A DNA stretch of 64,000 bases from Apiospora phragmitis (taxonomy: Eukaryota > Ascomycota > Sordariomycetes > Amphisphaeriales > Apiosporaceae), in assembly GCA_038363925.1 (NCBI GenBank), contig JAQQWL010000002.1, positions 3,472,001-3,536,000 of the forward strand, read 5' to 3'. Below the pieces are notes generated by a model that saw only the letters and a program-made list of their open reading frames with translations, was not told where the DNA came from and made no database searches. A program made the translations under genes and the position numbers. Shown here piece by piece: positions 33,196-45,011 of this stretch. Numbering within the stretch: position 1 is the first letter of the stretch; every line of letters starts with the position of its first letter.

Positions 33196-36100
33196 TCAAG
33201 AGCCGTTGGGCGATACTGGCGATACGGGACCCATCATCATACTGGGGACTTGTTTCCTTATCAAGCCCCTCTTGCGCTGTTCAGGTCGCGGAACCCCCTC
33301 GATAGCCCGGGGCTCTTTCATCAACGATCGGTCTAATTTGCTGGGTATCCGTGTCGTGATGGCCCTGTAATCGCCATCAAACTTGGCGCTGGGCAGTGGG
33401 ACAGAAGCAGTCCTCCATATATGGTCGTTCGTATCGCTCAGGTAGCTTTGGGGCTTGTGTTTGGACGATCCTTGCATCCCTGGGATCGAGTGCGAAAGCC
33501 CGTGGGATGCCCTGATGGTGCCGAGCCTCGACAGCCCCGACGAGAGTCCCTGCTTGCCCCTTGCCTTCTTTGCCAGTATTATTTCGTCGAAAAGCCGGAC
33601 AGCAGGATTGGTAGCTGGGTTAAGTTCTCGTTCATGGATAAACTCGTTAAAAGCTGACGTTGTGTCAGTGATCAAATCCTCAATGGCCGTGTTGGTGTAC
33701 GCTATACTTACTCTGTGTTTCTTTCATCATTCTACCATACTCTTGCTGGTCATATGGCATGCTCTTGATGAAACCATTCATGTCGAACGCATACAACTGA
33801 CCGGCATTCCTCTGATCCTTGCTTGGCCGACCCAGGTATTTTCGATACGTGTAGAGAAGGCTTGCTTGACAGCGCACGAAGGCAGCCCGGACTTTGTCAG
33901 CGTGGAAGGCAGCCGGGCAGACGAGTGAGACACAGCCTAGACAGCGTCCGTGGGACACCGCAGTGCATCCTTGACATTTATAAATTCCATCCCCTTCTGC
34001 ACGTTCGTCACAAATCGAGCATTGCGACGTGCTATCCTGGAGATTGAAATCAAAGCAATGACCCTCGACCCACACTGTGGTCTCGGTATCATGTACAGGC
34101 TGTACCAGCATGTTCGGCATGATGGTCGAGGCTGCTATGGTAGACTGCGCATAGTAGAAGGGGCATACCCGCCGTATGAAGACTTGGAGTCCACCGAGAT
34201 AGCCGAAATGGAGAGATTTGCCTGGTGGCCGTTCAGGAACGGCATGTTAGGTCGATGCGTGGGAGGCTGACCAAATGATGAACTTCTTCGTGCCTTTTCC
34301 TCGAAATTTCCAGCAGATCGCTTCTCTTTCAGCGTTGCCGCGAGTGCGAACCCCGAATCGCTCCGGGAGATGGGCGTAGTGGGCATCGCCGGGAAATTAA
34401 CCGATACTGGTGACACCGAGTTTGGAGGGCTTGTCTTATTGGACTTGCTGGTCTGCGGGCGCTCAGGGGCCACTGGTTTTGTATGACTGAAGGCGTTGAA
34501 CAAAGGCGCCTTGGGGGTTTCTGTCGAGTTGGGCTCTCCAAATGTCGAAGAGTTTTGCGCAACCCATTTCCCTAATGTGCTTGGAGGAGCTCTTTCATCA
34601 AAGATGGCAGGGTTTTCCGCAGAGAACGCATCGTATGGGAACGATTCCATCGCATAAGGGGGTGGTCCGCTGGGGACGCCGTAGCGAAGACTGTGAGGAG
34701 CTGCTACCTGCAGAAGAGACATCAATTTGCGCCGGATCTGTTTCGGCAGCCGATGAGGTTGAGAAGTTGCATCAACCGTGTCTCTGTCTAGATCTACCAG
34801 GACATAGTCATCCTCGGGAAGCTCAATATTGTCGTACCTCCTTTCAATGCCCACGATGTACGGGCACGGTGCATCTAACGCAGATAACAGTCGGGCCGGG
34901 AGAATGGGGATAAATATACTCGCCCACTGCATAGGATACAACAAGTTGGCGAGAGCATGGCAAACAAGATGCAGCATCGCTGTATGCGAACTGAGGAAGA
35001 TGATGCGCGATTCGGACATAGCATACTCGAACAGGGCAACGATGTTCTCCAGAGACAGCGATCTGAAGAGGGCGTAGATGTCTGTGCTTCGAGATTGAGG
35101 AAGTTCGTTCTCTGCCTCTTTTCGCGCATACAATCGAAGCTCGCGCACACCTATTTCGACCTGAGTCTTGGATCCCAGTGGGCTAAAAGCCTCGGCGCAT
35201 AGGTTGATAATATAGCGCTCGAGAGGTTGCCATCTACCAACTCGCGGAGAAGTGGCTGGTACACGCAGAAGAGCACCGTCCGACATGGGGACGATCACGG
35301 CTCTCAGCCAATCTTTCCAGAAAGTGAGTCTACTGAGATCTCTTCCAAGGATACCAAACGCGCGCGGGGTCCACAGACCGCTTTCGCCCGCGGTCAAGCC
35401 GTCAATTTTGGAAGCAGCACCATGTCTCAGGGGTCTCAGCATCTCCGTCATCAAACTGATCTTCTCTTCAACCGAGCTTATCTGATCATCCAGAGTGTCC
35501 CGGGCGGCGGACCCAGACGGGATAGTTGGCAACTTGGCGAGCAGTTGGGAGAGGTGTGCTCTTTCGGCTGCCAGTCGTGCACCTAAGCTCGCGGCGAGTT
35601 CTCGCTCTTCCTCCGTCATGTGGTTCTGTCTCCACTGCTCACACCTTCTCTCGATATCTTCAGCAACGTCCGCCGGCACCGCTGTCCAAACAATGACGGT
35701 GATACCATATATCTTAGAATTGTCATCCGACGTCATTGTGAAGCCATGCCAGGTTGATCGCGGACGATCGTCGGAGGAGACAATCTGTATGTCGTTTGGG
35801 AAGGCAAACATGGGTACATAATCTGGAAATTTGCCTCTCCTAGTTAGCTCCTCTGTCGCATCGCGAGGAGGATACCGATCAAGTAATTCAGGCTCGAAGC
35901 GTCGTTTTAGAGGGTGCATGTCCGGATCCAAGTTAAGCGGCTCCGGCGGCGGTATAACAGAGTTGTAGTTACTTAGTCGCTTAGTCGTGCGAATCGAAGC
36001 TGCAGTATCACATCGTAAGTATTGGCCAAAGCAGGGGAGGAAAGGGGGGTCATACCAGCTTTCGGGACTAATGGCTTTTGGCGCATGCTGTTCATATCCT

Positions 36101-36680
36101 TGAAACTAATACCGCGCCGTAAGCTTCCTCTAATACTCCCACGAATGTTCTTCAGGGGGCTCATCCTCCCATTGGAATCTGCCTTGATCCGCTCGGTTCT
36201 TGGGTTGACCATGGGTGGACGCGAGTGCGTTTTGGCGCCGGCGCTGAAGCTGAGGTCTTCGAGGAAATTCTCTCTCTCGGCTGCGAACTTGAAGAGAGCT
36301 TTGTCGAAATCAAAATCTCCCAGGAAGTTCCCCAGTCCTTCGTTATTGGCGGCCCCAGGAGTTGGGTTCGGGCGGATCGTGGCGCTGCTCCTATTACTCC
36401 TCGTATTCCCGTCCAACTCTTCTAAAGCAGATTGTACCGACTGTTTAGAAAGTCGGTTGCCGGAGTTCTGCCTCGAGTGGCGGGCAGTGACTTTTGGAGG
36501 TGGACTTCCGATACTGTCGCGACTGGGGCTTTCGTCTTCTTCTGGCTCGCCATCTTCGGTAATTGTCGAGTCGACCTGAGTGGGCGTGGATAGTGGTGGG
36601 AGGAAATCTTGGTACGAAATCGTCTCTATGCCTGCGATCCAAAAGTAATCGGCAAGCGGAGCCGGAGCGTTGCCCTCCAT
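33196..36680 (-). CDS. DENN-domain protein with C-terminal C1 zinc finger (putative Rab GEF), one frame break
   Basis: DENN proteins activate Rab GTPases in membrane traffic. Exons: 36056-36680, 33712-35999 and 33196-33653, about 1123 residues after correcting one break. The N-terminus starts with the longin-like uDENN part, DYFWIAGIETI, and after a disordered insert resumes SIRTTKRLSNYNSVIPPPEP and PDYVPMFAFPNDIQI. The cDENN core contains YALFRSLSLENIVALFEYAM, SRIIFLSSH and the hydrophobic LLYPMQWASIFIPILPARLL. After a Ser/Pro-rich linker the frame breaks at the G4 run 34160-34163 (one base short). The next frame carries a Cys/His cluster beginning EGHCFDFNL and SQCSICDE with KCQGC, H and C residues spaced like a C1 (diacylglycerol-type) finger. 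The dDENN-like tail has FNEFIHEREL. This layout is known to me from filamentous fungi; the Rab target is unknown. Confidence 0.85.
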
Positions 36681-39600
36681 AGCATGTCAAGTTGAGGGGA
36701 GAGTCAGCTCCCTCTCTGCCCTAGAATGGCACCGCCAGTTAAGATTGGCCAAGTTATAAAATGTGCGAGGTGGTTAATATAGAAGCATTCGAAGGTGTCG
36801 TGTGGTTTCTTGGTTTTCTTCGCCCCCTCCAGCGATTGTGTCCTGGCAATTGATCTTCTTGGGTGTCACTCGCAGCAGGAACTGGGGGGATGTTTCAGGG
36901 TGGATAGTCGAGAGAACCCGAGGGCCTTTCCTTGGGCGGGACTCTTTGTTACCCAAGAACAGGAGTGTTGGGCGAGTGTCGTCTTGTTATAAAACCCTCA
37001 GGTGAGGCAGGTGAGGAGCAATCAAATAGGATCGTCAAGCCCGATGCAACCAAGTGGGCATCTGGCAAAATGCGGTGCAATAGAGGGGACCCAGGACTCG
37101 TCTCGGGGTTGTCTTGTCGTGGGTGATAAGTTGATCAAGCGTAGTCGGGAAGAGGACGAACTCGCGGTTTGTCGAGTATGATGGTCGCAAAGAGGAGGCT
37201 TGTTACTTTTCGGCAGCCACAAGATTTGTTACAGCTACAGAGCCTCTATCTCGGTGTTTTGCTTGCCCTGTCTCGTTTTGTTTGCAGTTTTGCACAAGGG
37301 GTGCAGCTTGTTGTGAATGAAGTCTGGGAAATCAAGTACTCAAGTACTTTTCCACGTTCTCATGCGGCTGTGATGCACGCCCAGCTTTAGCCTGCATCCA
37401 TTCAGGAGCTGTTGTGTTTTTTAACCCCCCCTTGTGGTGGTGCCGTCGTTGGAGCCTCGAATAGCCGGACTCTTCGATTGGGCAACGGTGACCAGGAACG
37501 CTGTTATCCAAGAAGTGGACGTTGGCGTCGCGCATGCAGATGCAATGACAGAACCAGAGCTTGAGGGGCCGGAATCATCAATGTATTGAAGGAAAGTAGG
37601 AGCATCAAACTGGGGGTTTGCCGTGGAAGGGAGTGCAAGTCGAGTCGAGAATGGGAGTATCGAACTTGGGGAGGTTGTTGTCAAGCGAAATCAGTCCACA
37701 CACACCACCACCTCCTTTCGGTAGGGGGGACGGGGACGGGGACGGTACAGTACAACTAACGACTACAGTATCACATTACCTTACTACCACATCAAATACC
37801 ACCACTTTGGACGAGCATGGATGGCGAACCAACCCAAAGCCCGCCAGCCCATGCGCATAGTAGTGCTACCGAGGGATGTGGTGGGCAGGTGGATAATTTG
37901 TGAGTCGATAGCCTGAACGAATGGAGCGGGTAGCGGTCGAGTTGATGCGGCTTTCATCTTTTCATCCCATTCCCATCCTTGGGCCTTGGGTGGCCCTGGG
38001 ACCCCTGTACCCTGGCTGTTAGTTGGGCTCTGCTAGTGCAACCTTGCACCCAGACTCACTTTTTAGCTGCATCGTGAACGTGAATTGGGTTGAGCTGGTG
38101 CGTTTTCCAGCTACTCTAGTGTAGGTACATCATGGTTAGCTACACGGACATGAACGTACGATCGATATTTCACATTGGTTCATACATCAATTTGATGTAC
38201 GTACAGTAAGTGCCCCTGATAGACCATACGAAACAGTGATGCCTTTGTTATTTCATGTGGTTAGGTAAGTAGGAATGTAAGTACGTCGAGTTGACAGGGA
38301 AATAGTCAAGAACATACATACATAAATATGCACAGATTGCTGCACAGACACAGGTGAGGATACCTGTGAGGGGAAGAAGACGGGACTGTCTTGAATTTGA
38401 GTGTGATCCATTTGATGCATACAATCTACACGTACGTTTCCTGTGTGTGATGTGTGGATAGATGGAGAAGCCGGTGGACAGGCAAAGCACATTCTACCGG
38501 TAGGCATGTCCGAACTTATTAGACATGCCTGGGAATCGAGATGTTAGACAAATCGGAAAACATCACGTCTTCTTCCCATTCTACTAAAGGTATGGCTCTC
38601 TCAGGTGTTGTGCAACCTCAAAAAGACAACAAGTCATCCAAGGGATGAACAGGAAAGAAGATGAAAAAAATTGCAACCTGTCAGTCCTTCCATCCATCCA
38701 GCCAGCTCCTGGAAGGCTTCCCAAGACTGCTCGACTGCATGGAACGGTTGGGGGGGGCTTTCACGCTAGCAGTCAGTAGACCACCACCATCCACTCCTAG
38801 ATTTATCTGTACCTTTTTTTTCCCTCCCCCTCCCCCTGGCTGCTGGCCCCCTGAACAACGGAGAACGGGGTCTGCTGAACACCCCGTGTTCGATGCTACC
38901 TACCGTGCCTGTGGCCCTACCTAGATTAAAACCATAGGCTACCAATTTGTCACTAGAAAAATTAAAGGAAACTCCCCCGTTGTCGATCGCGGCTGCTGGC
39001 TGGTCAGCGCCGTTACTTCAGCGCTTTCCCAAGAATGCCAGTAGCGTCTGCGTTGGGTTACGTTCGGTCGTCGGCACGGCTACCGTAATAGCGAGGAGGA
39101 GGCCGTAACGAAAGTCGCCCTACATCTGGCCTAGGATGGTATGAGTATGAATGTAGGCAGGCACAGTAGGCACATGCACACGACGACGACGACGATGACA
39201 ATGAAATTTTCTGAGCCTATCGAGCTGCCTGCTGGCCGTATTCCACGAACGAGGGGTGTATGGGTGTGTAATGGATGGATGGATGGAAAGAAAGAAACAT
39301 ATGATACTGCTGGCCTCCGCGCACGTTGGTTGGCTGGCGCAATGGCGTTTTTCCTTATCGGGCAATAATCGAGCCAAAGCAACTAATATATCGCTACAAC
39401 TCTCTGTGCCTGGCAGTTATGATTGAGCCTCCAAACGAACACCAAATCAAAATACCCGATGCGCCACCCATCCATCCGTCCAACCCCTTTCCTGGCTGGC
39501 CCCCTGTGCGTGCGTGTGCATGTGCTTACAAGGCAGGCAAGTAGTAGGCAGTCGTCAGGATCATGTGTATGTATGCCTGTCTGGGCACGCCGACGTGGGT

Positions 39601-42600
39601 TTGCTTCCCAATCGGTCGCCTACATGCAATAAATACCTACTTGCGGCTTACAGTACTTACATGGACTTACATACAGCGCAAACGACGCACTGCACCCTCT
39701 TCTCATCCCGGACGGACGAAGAATTCTCGTATTGGGGCCGCCCGGAGAGACATCTCTTTTTCGCCCTGGGTTCCTGGCGTTTCTCCGTTTCTCTGCCGGT
39801 GCTGCCATGGGCAATGGGGTCCGCCTGAAGGGCCCCGAGTGGGGATGGCTACAGTTGAAGTGGACGTCAATCCTTCGCTATCGTCAAAGAGCCAGCATGC
39901 ATCTGTCAAGAAATCTAAATCAGTATCTCAGGGATTGCGCTCAGGCCACGATCGCGCATGAATGAACCTGCCTGCTCTTCTTGCGAGGTCGGCCGGCCAT
40001 GTCTCTGAGGATTGGTGTTTCTTTTTGTTTCCAACTTGTATTTGATGTGCGTAGGTATGTATGTGACAGATGTATGCAGTCAATTAATTTTCCCGGCTGT
40101 CATCAGTATTATGTTTCAACACGGTCCCAAGCCCGTCAGCGGTGCAAGAAGGACTAGGCTAATCCAAGACAGCACGCCACTGCAGATACCCCTGGCTAGC
40201 AACCGCTGTTGTATGTTTCAGATGCCGCCTCCTCCTTTGGCCCATTACATACTCATCCACGTACTGCAAGCCCAATCTGGCGACAGGCAGATCAATCTGG
40301 TCTGGATATGTGTGTGATATCCAAACAAGCAGCAGCTTGCCTAGTGTCTGATCGAATAGGCATCATCCAGATCATCATATGTTGGAGCAGTGAGCTGGTT
40401 AGAAGGTCAAGAAAGCGGTGAGTTTGGAGCCCTGGCCCAGCAAGTAGCGTGACCACCACAAACGGCAGAACCGGGTCTGGAGTATGACGGTCTGGGCATC
40501 GGCAACGAGAGGAAACCTCAATGGGCAGTAAGGTTAGCTTGTGTCTAGCCAGGGGTAAGCAGCTTTTCTGCCCCTGGTGCCTGGCTTCTGGACAGAGATT
40601 TTGGGCGGCGATCGTGAAATAACTGGCTGCGTCCAGATAGATACCGCTGGGCAGAAGCACCGGTTGCTAGGTGTTTTCTTTCAATCTGCGCGGGCCAATG
40701 TGACGTATTTGCGCCTCGCAGATCCCCCCAACGACCCCTACTTCTACAGTATGTATGGGCAGGGGCATAATGGTCCGTGGGCGGCTTGCAAGAGCGCCTG
40801 AGCTTTTCTAACCAGGGCGAGGAGGGGGCGGAGATCCGCAGCTGCAAGTGATAATGGGCGATCTGCGGTTTTTGTTGATATGTAGATACTGTACGATGCC
40901 CAATCCCAATATCTGCCCCTGAAGGACAGGAGGTTATGCCCCGTCCTGCAGGTTAAGGAGTACATATATGAATTACTGGATCTGGATTTGGTCAGCATGT
41001 TTGCCAGCCAAGCAATGCAAAGACGGATCCAACGGAAGCATGGGGCACGCGACCTATCACTTTCATTCAGTCAATTACTAGGACAAATATGCAAGTGTGT
41101 ATCCAAAGTAATAAGGATAGGTCAGCAAGCAGGTAGGTAGATAGCCAATGGATGTCGGAAGCATAGGCATGAGGCATAATAATCAGTCGCGACGATAACG
41201 GTCCGCGTGCATGATCAACAATCGTTCAAGGAGGAAGGCCAATCTTGTTCTGTCCATGCCGGCCGCTGGGCAGAGCGTGCGTATGGCGCGCCACGTCGCG
41301 TTTGTCTAAGCCACCTTCACGCGACAGATCAATCTAGATCGCTGTATAGAATCCAGTGTGTAACCAACAGACGGGTAGGGGAACCAAGGACGAACAGGGC
41401 TGTCCCCAGTTGCGTCACGTCAACCTGCTTTGTGGGACAGCAACATGATCCATCGACTATTACAATGCCTTACCCTGCTAGGAGACATGTGATACCTCCA
41501 TATAGCAATAGTAGTCGACATGAAGCCGCATGGGTGCCTGCTAATGGGTTCTGACGTCCACGACCCCGTATCCTGCTCTATATATAGCGTCGCACGAGTC
41601 GTCAAAAGGAAAGGTTCTAGCTGTACGGAGTAGGTAGTGACTAATTCCATATTGTACATATATACGTAGGTAGATTGTTGTGTGACGATGGTGCTTTTTA
41701 AGATATTGTCGCATACTCTAAAGGCCGTTTTCATCGAGTATTCACGGCGTCTTCCCAGATGGGCCTACATATATGTACGTACAACTCAGGTGGTTGAGAG
41801 CAAGGGAAAACTGAAACACCTCTTTGGTCGTCACTCCCGAGTCATGGCAAACGGGGCCCTGTCCGTCCATCATGTACGAATCCTGCCGAAGCTACGCTGT
41901 TCTATCGCAACGGCTGCTAGCATTAAAGACCGACGCGGTTGTTGTTGTTGTTGTTGTTTAGGAGTTTCCGGCTATGTAACCGAATACTGAGTCAGTCGCA
42001 GTCCTGTGTTCCTTGTCGTGACGTGTAAACCACGTTTTTGTCCTTAACCCGTGCCTGCTAAGGGTTACAGCGTCGTGGATGTGCAACGCAGGTACGCAGG
42101 CTGCAACACACAACCAACAGCACACTTCGAGCTACTGACTCTCTCGTCCGTCCGGTAACCAATGAGCAGTAAATAACGTGCCCAAGCTGAACGGGGCTGC
42201 CCCCTGACTACTTTTCCAGATCCTTCTTTCAAGGTTTGGCCCGGCCCAAGCCACCCCGTATGGATCTACAGGTAACCTCCGATACATATAATGGTATCCT
42301 TGCTCAGCCAGGGAAGGACGATAGCGACGCGTTCTGTCGCCACGGTCCCGACGAGAAGGGTGGGACTTACTTAGCTCTGCGTGGTGCGAAGAACGGCCAT
42401 GGGCGAACAGGCAGGGGGGTTAGAGGCGTCCTGGATCATCAGATACGGGACGTGGGTATTAGCTCTTCCCTTCTGGCTCTCACTCTCTTTCTTTCCCGCC
42501 GCCAAGCTCAGTTGAGGCGCGGCAAGTACGCGGTTGAAATGAGCATTTATGGTTATGGCTCGGACCGATTCGTCTTGGAGAGACCAGCTGATTATAACCT

Positions 42601-43286
42601 CAAAACCTTGTCAGTCGACTTTGGACGATGAACTACCACTAGATACCGTTGCGGCGGTTCCGGCGGAACTGAGTTTACGCGGCGTGCCTCGGAGATATAT
42701 ATCAATCTATCAATCAACCATGTAGAGTTTTAAGACCCAGCGACTCCATTTGAAATGAACACCGAGATAAACATGGAGATGAATAGCACGTGCAATCGAT
42801 ACAGGCAAGGAAGAAGAGTGAATGGTCATAGACGGGAGGGCAAAGACAATCGCGAATTCGGCATATGTAACCAAATCAACGGTGTCCATCCTTAAGAAAG
42901 GTCCGTCTATGGTCGAGATGCCAAGCTGTATGAGGCCCAGATTCGCTCTTTGCGGAGTGGCGCACATCTAATCTATCATCTATCATCTATCAGGCCTTAC
43001 TTCTTGGCATCGATCGATCTTATAGGTATGAATATGTTGCCATTCTGTTTCGTACTCCGAGCCTTCCATGGTTCAAATACAGATGATAATGGTTGAATTT
43101 AGACATTTCCAAGCATAGCCAGGCTGTAGAAACCATTTGCCGTTGAAAACATGATTGAAAACTCCCAGGCACAAACTGCATGTCAAAAGGGGAACTGTCC
43201 AGTGTTGGTTGTCACTCGTAAATAGGGGGGTATCTTCAATGGCTGTCGGCTTCTCTCGCGTGACATGTCCTTCGGGGCTACTCTCT
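36681..43286. other. 6.6-kb region without a convincing gene
   Basis: Lies between the start of the DENN gene and the stop of TRAPPC13. I read all six frames: the open frames here are short, lack domain-like composition and do not join through plausible splice sites. It contains several simple repeats (GGGACG at about 37727, GAC at about 39182, TGGA at about 39273, GTT at 41939-41957, CTATCAT at about 42973) and pyrimidine-rich tracts. No tRNA-type A and B boxes were found. It could hold non-coding RNA or a long promoter, which I cannot demonstrate. Confidence 0.5.
41939..41957. repeat. (GTT)n microsatellite
   Basis: About six copies of GTT in the gene-free block upstream of TRAPPC13's 3' end. 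Confidence 0.9.
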
Positions 43287-44438
43287 TCATCTGGTATTCC
43301 TAGCACCCAGCTTGCCCGTGGACAGGAATCCCCTGTTGCCCATTTCGGTCCGCCAGCCGATCCCGAGCACACCAAACACGACCCGCCCCTCGCTGTCCTC
43401 CAGCACGGTGCCTTTGCCGTCCTCCTCGACGACGAAGCACACCTGCTCGACTTCCCCCGGGTGCAGTACGGGCCGCGTGCTCTCGCTCACGATCCAGTTC
43501 GCGTCGCGGTAGCGCAGTCCCGTCTCCAGGTTCAAGACCACCCGCTCGAGCTGCATGGCGTCCTCGCTGCAGTTCTCGAGCTGGGCCTCCATGATCCAGC
43601 GCCTCTTCTTCGGCTTGTTTTCGTCTTCCGCCTGTTTGAAGCCCTTCCTCGTAGTGGCCGTATTGTAGGGCGGCGGACCCACCTTCGTTCGCACGATCAG
43701 CGACCCCTTGCAGACGAACTGGTACAGTTTGCGGAACGTCCGCGTGCGCCCGCTCGTCTCCGTCGCCTCGTAGTAACTGACGGTGACCGCGAGAACGTGG
43801 TTCCCCTCCTCCTTGAGGCCGAAATTTACGATCTTCTGTAGCGTCTGGCCCGGCTCGAGATCTACGCCGCCGGCGCCCGCCGCATCTGCCACCCCCGTTT
43901 CTTGTGTTGCTGCCGGTGTGCCGTCCTCGCCATGTGGACCCAGGAGGAGCTTCTGCACTGACGCTGACCCGGGGGTTTTCATCTCTGCCTCAATCTTGAC
44001 GTCTCGGATCGACTTCTTCTGTGACTGCACCTTCGCAGGTGGCTGCGCTGGCGCGGGCGGCTCGGGTGGGATATCTTGATTCGCGCATAGTGTACAGCTG
44101 AAAGTTTCGCCTACGTACGCCGATCCAAACGATGGTGGGAGGTTGAGGATTGGCGTGAGCAAGAAGGGATCCGGGTTCGTCCCGGCGGTGACCGGTAGGC
44201 GAGCGACGCGGGAACCAGGTCGTCTGCTGCAGAGCTTGTGGTTGACTGTAGTTCCGAGGGTGCGGCTAGAGTGTGTTGCGGCACCAGGGACGGCCTCGAT
44301 AGCCTATACGAGACTTATGTTAACCGGGAAATCATCTTGTCGCGACAGACTCTCAATGAAGCTATACCGTAGTACTTTGAGAGAGACCGAATGCGGTTCT
44401 TTGACTGGGTCCATCGACGGATAGCGCTGGTGGCTCAT
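43287..44438 (-). CDS. TRAPPC13: TRAPPC13, subunit of the TRAPP tethering complex (one frame break)
   Basis: Subunit of TRAPP, acting in Golgi and autophagy traffic through Rab activation. Exon 1 is 44368-44438 (starts MSHQRYPSM and encodes EPHSVSLKVLRLSRPSL across the junction); the intron is 44304-44367 and exon 2 is 43287-44303. Family features are DPFLLTPILNLPPSFGSAYV, then GETFSCTLC, a beta-rich region with FGLKEEGNHVLAVTVSYYE, and YQFVCKGSLIVRTKV. The C-terminus has RPVLHPGEVEQVCFV and ends in a basic tail. The stretch between exon start and DPFLLTP is in a different frame: the CCC at 44181-44183 (GGG on the coding strand) appears one base short. Corrected length is about 362 residues. 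The low-complexity segment before the break is poorly conserved in the family, so the exact break point may differ by some bases. Confidence 0.87.
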
Positions 44439-45011
44439 TCTGGCAAGACTCCGCGGGATGACTTCCAATGACCCCGTAAGATGTGTAATTTGCTTTAGTA
44501 TCTCAGTACGTTTGCAAATAGCTGGGCCTCGTGATGAACGATGGGTGTTTGGAAGTTGGTAGGCAATCAACAAGAGCTTTATCGATAAGTGGCCTATGAT
44601 CTAACTAACGCCCGCGGCGTCGAGATATGGTGGGGTTGTTATTGTCTCCACGTCGGTGCCTCGTTGACAAAGGCACATGCCACCCCCCTTTACATTCTGG
44701 TGTTTAGAGAGTTGGACAAATTCTCAACATTTATCTCGTGTCCAACTTGTTCATATAAAGCGCAAGTATACAAGCTCAAATACACCAGTAATTGGGCTTC
44801 ACTGCTCCCCAAGGTGAAGGGGCAATGACTTGGCCTGGGCCAAACGCCAATACCTCACTCTGTGACTCTGCAGTTGACTTAACCAATACTTATATTTTGT
44901 TACCCATTGTATCTGATTCACGGTGTGTATGTGTCCTATCTTTAATCCAATGAAAACAACGCTATCCTTTTTATGTGTGAACGCCAAACCCATGCTGTGG
45001 ACAATCTGCTA
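44439..45011. other. Intergenic between TRAPPC13 promoter and TAG1 3' end
   Basis: About 570 bp with AT-rich parts; both neighbours are on the minus strand. No gene seen. Confidence 0.6.

Noticed and set aside
34135..34180. A 24-bp intron from GTATGC to GCAG explaining the DENN frame break
   Set aside because: Too short to splice and, being a multiple of three, it would not change the frame.
42236..42631. 131-codon plus-strand frame in the gene-free block
   Set aside because: No membrane, motif or splice support and no upstream promoter features; could be tested by transcripts but I do not call it.
43155..43841. 228-codon plus frame opposite TRAPPC13
   Set aside because: It is the antisense shadow of the GC-rich TRAPPC13 exon.
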